Shown piece after piece: positions 1-9,537 of a DNA stretch of 64,000 bases. This DNA is from Euglena gracilis. Its lineage: Eukaryota > Euglenida > Euglenophyceae > Euglenales. Positions within the stretch are counted from its first letter, which is position 1. The number at the start of each line of letters is the position of its first letter. The notes beneath the pieces are model-generated. The model searched no databases, was not told the origin of the DNA, and saw only the letters and a list, made by a program, of their open reading frames with translations. The stretch lies in NCBI GenBank assembly GCA_039621445.1, contig CP154954.1, forward strand, positions 12,890,716 through 12,954,715, in the 5' to 3' direction. Position numbers and translations under genes: made by a program.

Positions 1-1659
1 GGGGTCCTGATTAGTGTTTAATATCCTTGTTCTTTTGCGCCTCGCCGATACATCGTCACGCCACAGTTTAGGGGAGGGGGGCACTCCCCGCCTCCTTAAA
101 CCACAAGGGTTAGTTGGACCACCTGCCTGGCCTAGTGTCCAACATTGGGTTGGCTGCCTTGGAAACCCCCTCAAACAGTCAGATGCACTCGCCGCTGCCG
201 TCCCAGCGCAGGCGGTTGTCTTGTGTGAACAACCCGTTAGTTCCTGTTGTGCTGCTGTTGGCCGTTTTCTGGATGCACCCCGACCCAAGCCCCCATCGTC
301 AGAAGCGCATTAATGGGGCACTGGACCACTCTCTGCACAAAAAAAATTACAAAAAAAAAAAACAGCTTTTCCTGATTGGCAGAATGTGGCTTCGGTGACG
401 TGTGTGTTTCTGTGGTCGCTTCGTCAATTCACAAATCAGGTGAGTTGAGAACATTTTGAAAATGAAGATTTGCTGAAATGGATTCAAGAGGGTCGGCAGG
501 GTTATGTGCAACGACCTCCCCTCTTCTGGTCCGATGCGATCATTCTGGATACATTGGGTCCATAAATATATGTTTTTTTGTTGTTGTTTTTTGCTAATAA
601 AAGTACATAAATAAGCAAATAAAAATACACAGTGAAATGAAAGAAATAAATGAAACATGGTGAAATGACCAAACATGGAAAATATTACAATAAACTGCTG
701 AAAATTTTAATATGACTCGGAAAAAGGGCGACTCAAGATGTCAAAGTTGACGTGAATTTTTAAAAGCGGCTTGCCATTGTGCAAGCTTGCAATAAAATGA
801 CCAACAATGACTAAAAGTGGCCAGAAACGGCAAACTGGCCAAAAATGACGCTCAGACGGTCAAAAATGGCCAAAGAAATGAAATCAGTCAAAAAAAAAAA
901 CGGACAAAAAATCCCAGGCACCTGCCCCCCCCAACCCTCTCCCTGCATGCAAATTTGGCACCCCTGAAGCGTGCCCCCCTATTTTTTAACGTTTTTGGCT
1001 CACGTTGCAACTGGCCCGCTCGTTACCAGATTCCAAAACCAGAACCACAGAACCAGAACACTGATTGGGACTGGTGGTCAAACTTTTCGTGCGAAACTGG
1101 ACAGCTGACTCAGGAATTTCAACAGTGCAGACACAAAACTGAAAGACGAACCAGCAAACAGCAGAAACACACTGCAGCAGCAACAAGCAGCAGTCATTCT
1201 TTGGTGCTCCCAATGATCTCCCAAGGAAGGTGTGAGAGAGAGTGTGAGAGCTGCCAACCCGCCCCTTTTCACTCAAAAACTCCCTAAAAATAAAAATAAA
1301 ATGCAATTTTTGAAACAAGCCGCGAGGGGGATCGAACACACCCTGGGCAGGGTGAAAGATCCGACGCAAAGGGGTGCCAGCCACGGAAAAACGGAAATTG
1401 GGGTTCCAGGTACACCGATACAACATGGTTGCAGAGGTAGACTGCCCAATTTTGACTCCCCTCCAACGTGCGGTTGCGAACAACGCCAGAGGCTGTAAAA
1501 ACTGACGCTGACATGCCAGCTGCCCCAACCGCCAATACTGGGGTGGTGGAGCCAGCGGATGGCTGCTCAGCCATGTACCAACCACTGGAGACGCCAGCTG
1601 CCTTAACCACCATCGCCTCACCGACATTACAGTGCCAAAGACATGCAATGACAGCCCAC
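1..1659. other. Left flank, no gene seen
   Basis: The stretch has A-runs near 341-362 and 890-900 and many short overlapping open frames in all directions. None resembles a known protein and none has a partner elsewhere in the window to test its frame. I see no convincing promoter, RNA gene or element end. Confidence 0.5.
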
Positions 1660-1705
1660 TTCTAAATTTCTAAACACACAAATTTGCCCCCTGGGGTTGC
1701 CCCCC

Positions 1706-2291
1706 CAGGGCAGAACGGGAATCGGCCGAACAGCCAGGGTGGGTGCCCCCCCCCACCATCTCTTCCCGTTTTTCCGGGAGCACCAATTTTTGGACCCGAA
1801 AAAAAATTTTACCCATTTTGGGACCCATGTAGGGGGTCCCCCCAAAAACCACCCAAAACCCCATTTTTTTCACAGCTTCCAAAAATTCAACATTTTCTCA
1901 AAGTTTTGATTTTGAGAGGTTTATGAAGCAAAAAAATGCCATTGAAAGTCCAAAAAAATTCAACAAGAAAAAAAATGTCAGTAAAATTTGACTGTGCCAA
2001 TATTTGGTCCACTTTTTTTTGACCTGAGTTTTTTTCAAACCCCCCCTAAAAAGTACCAATTTTTTAGCCCTGATTTTTTTTGAGATTTTTTTTCTGAAAA
2101 AAATGTGGTTTTCCATCAAAAAATCATGTGTATTAGGTTCATTTTTTAAAAAAGATTTCAAATTTTTTCTGGCCAAAATCCCCGTTTTTCCGAAATCGAT
2201 GAAACTGCTGTGATGGGTGGGGGCGGTCGACCCACCCCCCACCTCCCGGGGGGGGGGGTGACCCCCCACCAGGCCTTCTCGTTCTGCCCTG
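1706..2291. mobile_element. hAT-like non-autonomous element (insertion in copy A)
   Basis: The left end reads CAGGGCAGAACGGGAA and the right end, read on the other strand, CAGGGCAGAACGAGAA, so the terminal inverted repeats match over about 15 of 16 bases. The flanking 8 bases are TGCCCCCC on the left and CCTCCCCC on the right, an imperfect match in C-rich DNA. Copy B at 38,769-38,790 runs directly from the left flank (GGTTGCCCCCC) into the right flank (CTTCAATCATG) with no insert. The inside is T-rich and has a G-run/C-run hairpin near 2,217-2,272. There is no open frame for a transposase, so it would need one in trans. The CAGGG terminus and size fit hAT MITEs. Confidence 0.68.
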
Positions 2292-4277
2292 CCTCCCCCG
2301 GTGCTGGCCTTCAATCATGGCCTGGGAGGAGAGGAAGATCACACGCGGCGATGTTTTCGCCGATCTGTGCTTTCTTCCCTCCACTTGTCTGTGGACCCCG
2401 GAATATTAACCCTTCCAAAAATGAGACCCCACAAAAAATAAGACTTATCGTGGGCCGTTCAACAGGCGGGGGGAACCGATATGTGCAATTTTCATACAAT
2501 TTACGTAATCTTTCGCAGTTTTCCCGCAATCTTCGCAATTTTTCCGCAACTGTTCCGTATTTTTTCATGTTCCACAATGAGTTCTGGCCATTCCCTGAAC
2601 GTTCCAAAAGAGAACCAAGGTTATTTTTTTTTATTTGTTGCAAATTTGCCAAGATTTGTCAAAGTTTATAAATTTTGACAAAATTTGGCGATTTCTGGGC
2701 ATTTTTAGGCTTTCCCCAATTTCTGCTGAGAATGATGAAAAAGGTTTGACTGAAAAAATCTGCATCCTGGATTAGTTTTCACCTGAGACCAAATTTTTAG
2801 ACAATTTTTTGCCGTTTTTGACTTCTTTACCAAATAAATGCCATATTTCCAGAAGTTCCAAAAGTTGTGTTTTTGGACCTTTTTTGGTGGAAAGAGGTGA
2901 ATTATGGCTCAAAATTTCCATCGATGTTGAAAACTGACCAAATTTGAGAAACCTCCAGCAGAAGTGTGTTTATTCCCAAAACCGCAATTTGTGCATTTTT
3001 TTTGCCAATTTTTCTGCAATTCCCACAATTTTTCAGCAATTTTTCTGCAATTGGTCCACCCCCCCCCCCTGCGACTGAGCAAAACTTCAAAATAAGATCC
3101 CGCAACAAGACTCCTGGTGCAAAGCGTCGGGGAGGGCCGCTTTTTCTTGAAAATTTTGGTGGTTTACCCCAACAATCTATCATGTCTTGCTCTGGGGGGG
3201 GGGGGCTGCCTAGGGTCCATTAGCTGGCAATTTTGCTGGTCACTAGGTTCCCCAGACCGTGAATCCCGCTCAATCCTTGACACAAAAATGATGAAGTTCT
3301 AGGGTTTTTTGAAGTGCAAAAAAAATGTGGTAAAATTACACCAATTTCCACATTGCGCACCGAAGGAATTTTTTTAGTGCTTTTGGGAACCTGAAAAATA
3401 ATGATTATTCTGGGCCCCGGTTGGTCAAGGAAAAATGCAAATATAGGATCTTCCCGGAACAAGACCCTGGAGGTTTCCAGCAATGGACCCAAAGTTAGAC
3501 TCAGGTCATATTTTGGGCGGGGATCACGTGAGCGTTGGTCCAGACAAACCTCCACCCCCCTTCAGACTGATGGAGGATCCGGGACCCCCCAGAAACCCAA
3601 AAAAGAAGACAACTTTTTTTTTCTCCGGTGCATTGCACCAGAATTTTTTTTCGTGTCTATTTTGGCCTATTTTTCAAGAAGAATTTGGAAAACGCGATTT
3701 TTGGGGTTTTTCAAGTCCCAAAAAATTTCCGCCTTTTTTTTCCCCGGGAGGGAGTCCAACCCTCCCTTTCGGTGGTGTCCAGACCACTCCCTTCTTGCCT
3801 GCTCATTTCGTAACCTGGTCGACCTCCTTCCTGGTCAGAGACAGAAAAATGTTTTAGCGGCTGCCTCCCTGGTGAGAGACAAACATTCATGGTTGTTGAA
3901 CAGGGATGGGAGGTTGTTGGGTGGAAAAGGACCAGCCTGGACGCAAATGAACAATGCAACCCCAGTCCTGGTGGTCAGGCTTCTTCATAAGGGTTCGCAT
4001 TCCAACCCTGGGGGGGTCGACTGAAGCTAGTCCGAGTTGGGCTTGGACCCCGGGGGGGGGGGGTCCACTTGCAGGCTTGGTGGTGGTTTTTTTTTAACAA
4101 GTCACCGGCGCCAAGCGAGAAATTTTTACTTGAACCCCAAACCTTCCAAAAGTGCCCGTCTTTTTTTTTGGAACTTTTTTGGAACAAGCCGAAAAAAACA
4201 CCCACCAAAAACCCATCCACTCGGCGCAGCCAGTTGGTGTGTGTTTTCCAGTGGATTTCCAGTGGGGGATTTTAGGG
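2292..4277. other. Anonymous sequence of copy A, no gene supported
   Basis: This stretch contains the 2,310-2,410 block shared with copy B, a repetitive section at 2,475-2,560 built of short CGCAATTTTC-like units, C-runs near 3,059 and G-runs near 3,194. From about 3,690 to 4,020 it matches 44,380-44,720 of the second B segment. The paired regions differ by indels that are not multiples of three, so I do not support any of the short open frames here. Confidence 0.5.
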
Positions 4278-4285
4278 ACCCGGAC

Positions 4286-4543
4286 CAGGCTTCTTTTTAA
4301 GTAAGAAGACCCCCCCCCCTGGGGGGGAGGGGGGTGGGTGGGTGGGTCCGGGCCGGCCCCCCCCCCGGGTTGGGGGCTCCTGCGCCGGAGGCGCCGGGTA
4401 TACCTTTTCGGCGCAAAGCGCCAAATTTTTTTGAAAATTGCCTTTAACGGGCCCGATTTTGGGGGTCCCCGCCCCCCCAGGGGGGTCCCGCGCCACCCTG
4501 GGTGGGTGGGGGGACCCCCCCGGGGGTCTTGAAAAGAAGCCTG
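4286..4543. mobile_element. hAT-like MITE with perfect 8-bp target duplication
   Basis: The element starts CAGGCTTCTTTTTAAG and its other end reads CAGGCTTCTTTTCAAG on the opposite strand. It is flanked by ACCCGGAC at 4,278-4,285 and again at 4,544-4,551, a perfect 8-bp target-site duplication. Copy B at 40,448-40,470 holds the unoccupied site, GGGACCCGCAC followed by CTCGGACCTCCC. The 258-bp body is a near palindrome: C9 then G-runs on the left, G-runs and C-runs on the right, and in the centre GGCGCAAAGCGCC and GCCGGAGGCGCCGG hairpins. It cannot code for a transposase. Eight-base duplications and CAGG ends are typical of hAT elements. Confidence 0.8.
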
Positions 4544-4654
4544 ACCCGGACTCCGGACCTCCCAGCAGAGAGTGGCCCAGTAAGTGGCTTTTCTAGTGGC
4601 AAGTTTCAGAACCCCCGGGATCTCAAGGGAAAGCCTGGCTCTGATAATGCAATA

Positions 4655-4697
4655 GGTGTGTGTGTGTGTGTGGTGTGTGTGTGTGTGTGTGTGTGTT
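4655..4697. repeat. GT microsatellite
   Basis: An interrupted GT run, with a matching shorter GT run at 44,928-44,943 in the B-internal copy of this block. The frames through it are not coding. Confidence 0.9.
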
Positions 4698-5110
4698 TAT
4701 GCTTGTGTGCAGTTGTGTGTTTGTTTTTTTTAAATTACAGGTCCTGGTTTTCCATTGGAAATTGTCCAATCATGCTGGTTTTTCGCATCGGCACTCGATT
4801 CGGCTGCACTGGTCCTGAACCTGTACACCTGCAATCTGACCAAGTTTTTCAAAATTCACTCTCGTTCCGCCCTGCTCACTGGAGTATGGTGGTGAGAGAG
4901 CGCTTTCTTCCTACCCCCCTCATTCGTTGCACTGCAACTGCTTTGACCGTGCCACGTCTTTGCCTGTGGTAACAGAGGATGCTTTGTTTATGGGTGTCTG
5001 TGCAGTGTCAACTGAAATGCATTCCAAACCTCCACTCCACTGGTGAATGTGTAATCAAAAAAATGCTTTTTTGCGTTTTTTCTTGTTTGACCCCCTGTTT
5101 GTGTTTTGAG

Positions 5111-5444
5111 CAGGCTGAAGCACTGACCGGGGGGTGGTTGACTGGTTTTTTCAGAGTGATTGACTGGTTTTTGGCCTGGACCCCCTCCCCCCCCCCAGGG
5201 GGGTGGTCGGCCAGGAGTGGGCAAAAGTGGCTTGAGTGACCCCGGCGCCGAAGGCGCTGGATAATTTTTTTTGGCCTAAAATGGCCGTTTTTCTGGAAAA
5301 TGGAAAGTGGCCGTTTTTCTGAGTGGCCGACCACCCCCCCCCCGGGGGGGGGTAGTGGCTGGCTGGTTTTTGAAAATGAGTGACTGACTGGTTTTTAAAA
5401 AAGTGGAGTGACCCCCCCCCCGGGGGTCGGTAAAAAATTGTGTG
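5111..5444. mobile_element. Probable insertion with 8-bp duplication and G/C palindromes
   Basis: GTTTTGAG occurs at 5,103-5,110 and again at 5,445-5,452. The related block at 45,320-45,350 goes straight from the left-hand text (GTTTGTGTGTTG) to the right-hand text (ACCCCCCCATGTG). The insert begins CAGGCTGAAG but its right end, ATTGTGTG, is not a good inverted copy, so the ends are weaker than in the other elements. Inside are GGCGCCGAAGGCGCTGG and two large G-run/C-run hairpins. It is likely a diverged or end-damaged member of the same class. Confidence 0.5.
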
Positions 5445-7185
5445 GTTTTGAGGTGGCTACCCCCCATGTGTGATGAACCCCCTGGCCCAATGAACAGGGG
5501 GTCCGGACTTTCCAACTTTTCATCTTTTACAGCAATGCAAATGCCCATACACTCATGCTCAAAAATTTTGCCCGATTCGGAATCCCTTGATTTTATTTTG
5601 GTGTTCATTCGGCTTGGGGGGGGTTCATGAAACATTGCTGCACAATAAAAATTAACCTCAGTTTTATGGATTCCGGATTATTTCACATTCTCCTTTGGAG
5701 AGTGGTCAACCAACGATGGTGGGTTAGGCGTGAACCGTCATTGCTTGATGGAACAAGATATCGGAAGACTTGGCACAATGCAGCTTTCATGGCATGGCCT
5801 CTTTCCAACCCATGGCAACCTGCTGAAGCGTCCCCCACTGGCTGCATCATTTGTTGACCACTGGTTAACATTTGGGGGGGGTTAGCTGCAGGTGAGATTC
5901 TCATTCAGACGGACCAATGCAATGTCCAATGTAACTCAAGCAGCTCCCCCAATTTTATATTTTGGTGGAATTTCAAGGTCCTCATCTTCCCCAATAATGT
6001 GCATTTTCTTGTCCAAAATGGACGATTTCTGGGGAAAAAAATTCTGGTTTCTCCTGCATGCCACCATGGGTTTATGTTTGAGGGGTTATGTTTGGGGGTT
6101 TTGCACTATTTTTATGTACTACTCCTGAATACCTGGGACAAGGAGGGCGTTGTCTTTCAGAAGTTGAAAGTAGGAAGTTTGACTGATTCAGCCTGCGTCC
6201 ATCAACCAACCGCTCCTGCCGACACCTGATCGTACAGCTTCCCACGCTTTCCACGGCCCATGCTTTTTCTGTTGTTCTGAAAAAAAACTGAATTTGTGAG
6301 TTAATTCTGACGTCAAACCCACTGGGTCACGAGGGTTACCTTGGCCCCCTATTACTTACATGCAAGCTTGGCCCCCCAAAGTTGGCCTTTTCTGCAAATT
6401 TGCAATCTTGGCCTTTAGTAAAGTTTTTTTTTCCCACAGATCTTGCAGAATACTCACCGAAATCTCAAGGATTCCAATTTCGCGCTATGGTTTTTCCAGG
6501 CAGGAGGAAATGCTATCTGGACCTGTTTTCCTTCCCAAGTCTGTGATGACCAAGGTGCCTGCTTTTGGGGAGGGTGTTACACAGAGTCTGGACAGAAATA
6601 CATGGGAACCAAAAATGATGAAGAATCGACAACATTGTGAGATCATCCACGTGAAAAGACAAAAAAGTAGCAAAATTTGATCTTCCTCGTGCTCGTGGGA
6701 TAAGCACAAAATATAAAACTAAAACAAAGATTTATTTCAAAGCAGTGGGTGGGAACTCTGTGGTGCAGACATTTTTTCGCTGGCTCTGCTTTCTTCTTTA
6801 CGTGGAAACAGCATGCCAGGTTGAAACAACGGGTTTTTGGCGCGCACGGGGATCCTGGACCCCCCCTCCCTGCGATGAACATTCACCGGGGAAAGGGGGG
6901 GTACCGGGCGGTGAATGTCACCATTTTGAGCGTTTGGGTGTTTTTTTTTTTTGCTTTGTCATATTTTGTTCTTTTTCCTCTAAAAATGACTATTTTGATG
7001 CCATTTGGTCGGAAATTTTGATAAAAGCTTCACCGGTGAAGTTCACCATTGGTTTATGCGAGGGAGGGAAGGTGTCCAGGACCCCCCAGTGAAGTTTCAA
7101 ACGGTGAGCCTCACCACAGGGGGGAGGTCCAAGATGACCAATACTGCCGGATCTCCAAGGCTGATGGCGGCCGGGAGTCCAAGAT
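5445..7185. other. Copy A block 5.6-6.3 kb plus unmatched sequence
   Basis: The part from 5,640 to 6,260 matches both 41,060-41,690 and 46,030-46,660. A shared short reading such as the residues around 5,747-5,780 shifts frame between copies, so coding is not supported. From 6,750 to 7,130 there are several copies of TTCACCGG and GGTGAA arranged as inverted pairs (6,880-6,920 and 7,030-7,050). Nothing is recognised. Confidence 0.45.
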
Positions 7186-7455
7186 TCAACAGACAAAATT
7201 CTTCCCAATGCGAAAAAACCTTCTGGTCGCCTTCGGTGGCCGGCTTTTTGCAAAAAAAATTGGGGGTTGTTGCATTATGGTGGGCTTCCTACTCATGACG
7301 GCGACAGGCACCGTACGCTTGGCCCGTGCGTCTTCTGGAGTAGGAGCCCTATCCTCCCCAACCAATTGATACTGGCTCGCATCCACTCTTAAAACAAATT
7401 GTTTGTCTGGATTAACGTGTTTTAGAATTAATTCATTGCACAACAGTGATTTCAT
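7186..7455 (-). pseudogene. Ty3/gypsy-type Pol fragment, start of RNase H
   Basis: Read on the minus strand, residues 11-57 of this open stretch follow the start of the RNase H domain that comes after reverse transcriptase in Ty3-type Pol: a P-D-K-x-F-V-L-x-V-D-A-S strand with the first catalytic aspartate, then a linker rich in E, D, T and P, then PVAVMSRK, the usual PVAxxSRK strand. After SRK the frame degrades. In neighbouring frames further along, SWTP (about 7,170) and YWSSW (about 7,140) sit where family members have WTPRE and KWxxWIG, and VLDT follows near 7,080. It is thus a short, frameshifted relic with no integrase, protease or long terminal repeat visible. The matching place in copy B has none of it, so it is an insertion in A or a loss in B. 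Confidence 0.62.
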
Positions 7456-7490
7456 TTTTTAAAATGTCACCATGTCGGATGGGTCCCAAG

Positions 7491-7560
7491 CAGGGGTTTT
7501 TTTAGTCTTGGACCCCCTCCCCCGGGGGGGAGGGGGGGTAGGGTGGGTGGGTCCCTTGGA
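7491..7560 (+). mobile_element. Left end of a hAT-like element, truncated
   Basis: CAGGGGTTTTTTTAGTC at 7,491, followed by TTGGACCCCCT and G-runs, matches the first 35 or so bases of the element at 24,511, which reads CAGGG, a T-run, AGTCGTGGACCCCT. No matching right end or 8-bp duplication is visible, so only the 5' part seems to remain. Confidence 0.45.
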
Positions 7561-8040
7561 CCCCCTCACCGGAGGCAGAGGGTGACAATCCAGCCCCCGG
7601 TGACACATCTCAAAACAGGAAAGGGCTCGCCCAGTCCAGGGATGCAATTCCACCCAGGGTTTCACCATCCATAGGCCAGAGACGCCGATACCGCGGACGT
7701 TATTGTGTCCTTGGGGGGCACACCTCTTGCAATCTGAAGTGTGCCACTGAGTCCGGGTTATATCGGACCTTCTTTCATCCCCCAACCTTGACCGCTTTGC
7801 GGGGTAGCAGTGTGCTGGCTTGACCTCGCTGAACCATCAAATGTGCTGGAGGGAGCTACCCGTGGGACACTTCACAGGCAATTTTCCGCGACACCTGTTA
7901 TTTGGTTTGCGAGAATGACAAACATTGTGTGTTGCTCCGATTTTTTCCCTTCCGATTTTAGTGGTGTATGGACCGGACATTTCCCCCTGACTATGGACAA
8001 AGAAATTGCAAGCAAAAAAGCAACGTTATGAAAGTCTCGG
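7561..8040 (+). other. Block shared with 41,990-42,480; short conserved frame
   Basis: Around 7,683-7,743 copy A and around 42,206-42,274 copy B can both be read as D-T-A-D-V-I-V-S, then GG, then H-T-S-C-N-L-K-C-A-T. Copy A has lost one base in the G-run, so its frame breaks between the two halves. This may be a small exon that is intact only in copy B. The rest shows no conserved frame. Confidence 0.35.
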
Positions 8041-8059
8041 AAATTCAAACAGAGCCGCC

Positions 8060-8278
8060 ATGGAGGCTTTCAAACCCACGGGGACATGCCCCACAACGTG
8101 GGAACGTGCCTTCGACCATGGCGCCTGCCATTGCAGAAGCAGAGAAGCTTTCAGAGAGATTGCATCTTGTCCACCCCCGGAACTGTCTGTGTCGGGTGTG
8201 CCGCCCCATACCCCTGTGACATGCCCCCCCCCCCCCCGGCGAAGGGCAGTGCTCGGCGAGGGGGACCTGATTTTTTAA
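8060..8278 (+). CDS. Candidate first coding exon, copy A
   Basis: The ATG at 8,060 sits in GAGCCGCCATGG, a near-perfect animal-type start context, and the same context surrounds the ATG at 42,562 in copy B. The first residues agree: M-E-A-F-K-P-T-G here, M-D-A-F-Q-T-D-G in B. The frame stays open for 73 codons, but after about 10 codons the two copies are no longer alignable, so either the exon ends early or this copy has been rearranged. The product is unknown. Start context could be chance in a GC-rich spot; I rate coding as possible only. Confidence 0.3.
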   Translation: MEAFKPTGTCPTTWERAFDHGACHCRSREAFREIASCPPPELSVSGVPPHTPVTCPPPPRRRAVLGEGDLIF

Positions 8279-9280
8279 ACTATCTGACACGCATTTTCGA
8301 ATAATTTCTGTTTTTTAATATTGTTTTCTATTTTCTGCTTTTTTCAATCTGGCAACTCCGTAGTTGGCAAAGTACAAGAACCCTAGAGCGGCTCGTGCAT
8401 TGAAAATGAACAAAGAAGCAAAGTTACTGGAATACAACAGAACAGTCAACAAAAAAATAACAACAACAACAAAAAACACAAACAAATTGTATTATGAGAA
8501 AGGGCTCAAGAAACCATGTAAATGTGACATAAATTGAAACAATCAAACAAGGTAAAGCAGAATAGAAATAAACAGAGCAGCATCTGGGAGCATAATTTGC
8601 GTGCATCTTCTTTGAATTTCTTCGCATACCCCAGTTTGTGGCCTGTCGGATGGTTCCACTTTCCGCTGTCAGGAATACCTCCAATTGTCTAGCACACTTG
8701 GAAATGTTTTGTGACTTCGAAAGCAGTGTTTTCTTCAGGTGATGGCTGCGACCCACAGCCCTTTTCCAGCTAAAAATTAAGGTTATCAAAACCCAAACAC
8801 CCACCCTCAAAAACACCCACTTTTGACCATTTTTGGACCGAATTTCTCCATTTGCATCCAAAAAAAAATCCCCAGCCCACCAGTACACGGGACATCTCCC
8901 ACCCGCCCCCCACCGTAACTCTCACTCTCCATTCATTGAGGGCATTGAATTTTTTCGACTTTCCCCCTGAATTGGTCAGAAATGCCCCCAAAGGAGTGGT
9001 GGGTTCTGCTTGTGTCTCCCCTTCTCAGGGTAGTTAGTATAGAAGCTCCGCAGACATGAGGTAGATGGGGACCCCTAGGGGGTCACCCCCCTCCCCCCCA
9101 TCCCCCTTTCTAGTTTTGGAAGTGGGTCCGCCACCCCCCCTCCTCTGCGGGGGCAAAATAAAAAATCTTCCGGTGCTTCGCGCCGGGGGTGTATACTAGG
9201 ACCCACTTGAGGCTCAAAGTAATAATATGCACTCGATGGCGAGAATTTCCAGCTACCAAAACTGGAGATAGGAGGGGTGT
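8279..9280. other. Unassigned; A/B shared block at 8,765-8,990
   Basis: The stretch 8,290-8,760 has no partner in copy B and no recognisable gene. From 8,765 to 8,990 it matches 42,665-42,900, both copies being rich in ACCCACCCTC and CATTTGCATCC. A GGTGCTTCGCGCC hairpin flanked by C-runs at 9,060-9,195 looks like a remnant of the palindromic element class, but I cannot define its ends. Confidence 0.4.
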
Positions 9281-9537
9281 TTGCCCCCCCTCCCCAGATT
9301 CCCAAACAAGCCTGCCCCTCCTTCTCCGGAAAATCGCCGCCGTGATTCACGCGGTCACACGCCTCCCAGTCACATCCCGTGCCCTGGGGCCCAGTGCCGG
9401 CCCCCTCACTCGCCCCCACCACGCGTGCTGCCTTCCGCCTCGGTCGCCTCCATCCCCAGGGTGGGACGCGCTGCCAGTTGCCCAGGCGCTGATGCCATTT
9501 TCCATGAAGAGACCATGGAAGCTGAGGACCACCCTCG
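9281..9537 (+). CDS. Candidate internal exon with strong GTAAGT donor, copy A
   Basis: The frame contains S-A-S-V-A-S-I-P-R-V-G and later D-A-I-F and T-M-E-A-E-D. Copy B at 42,903-43,115 keeps the same frame although it has one extra base at one point and two at another, which together restore the frame. Here the exon would end at 9,537, directly before GTAAGT. In copy B the donor is missing and the frame runs on to 43,169. The residues are Pro- and Ser-rich and unlike any domain I know. The last 27 or so bases plus the donor are repeated in every unit of the following tandem array. Confidence 0.38.
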
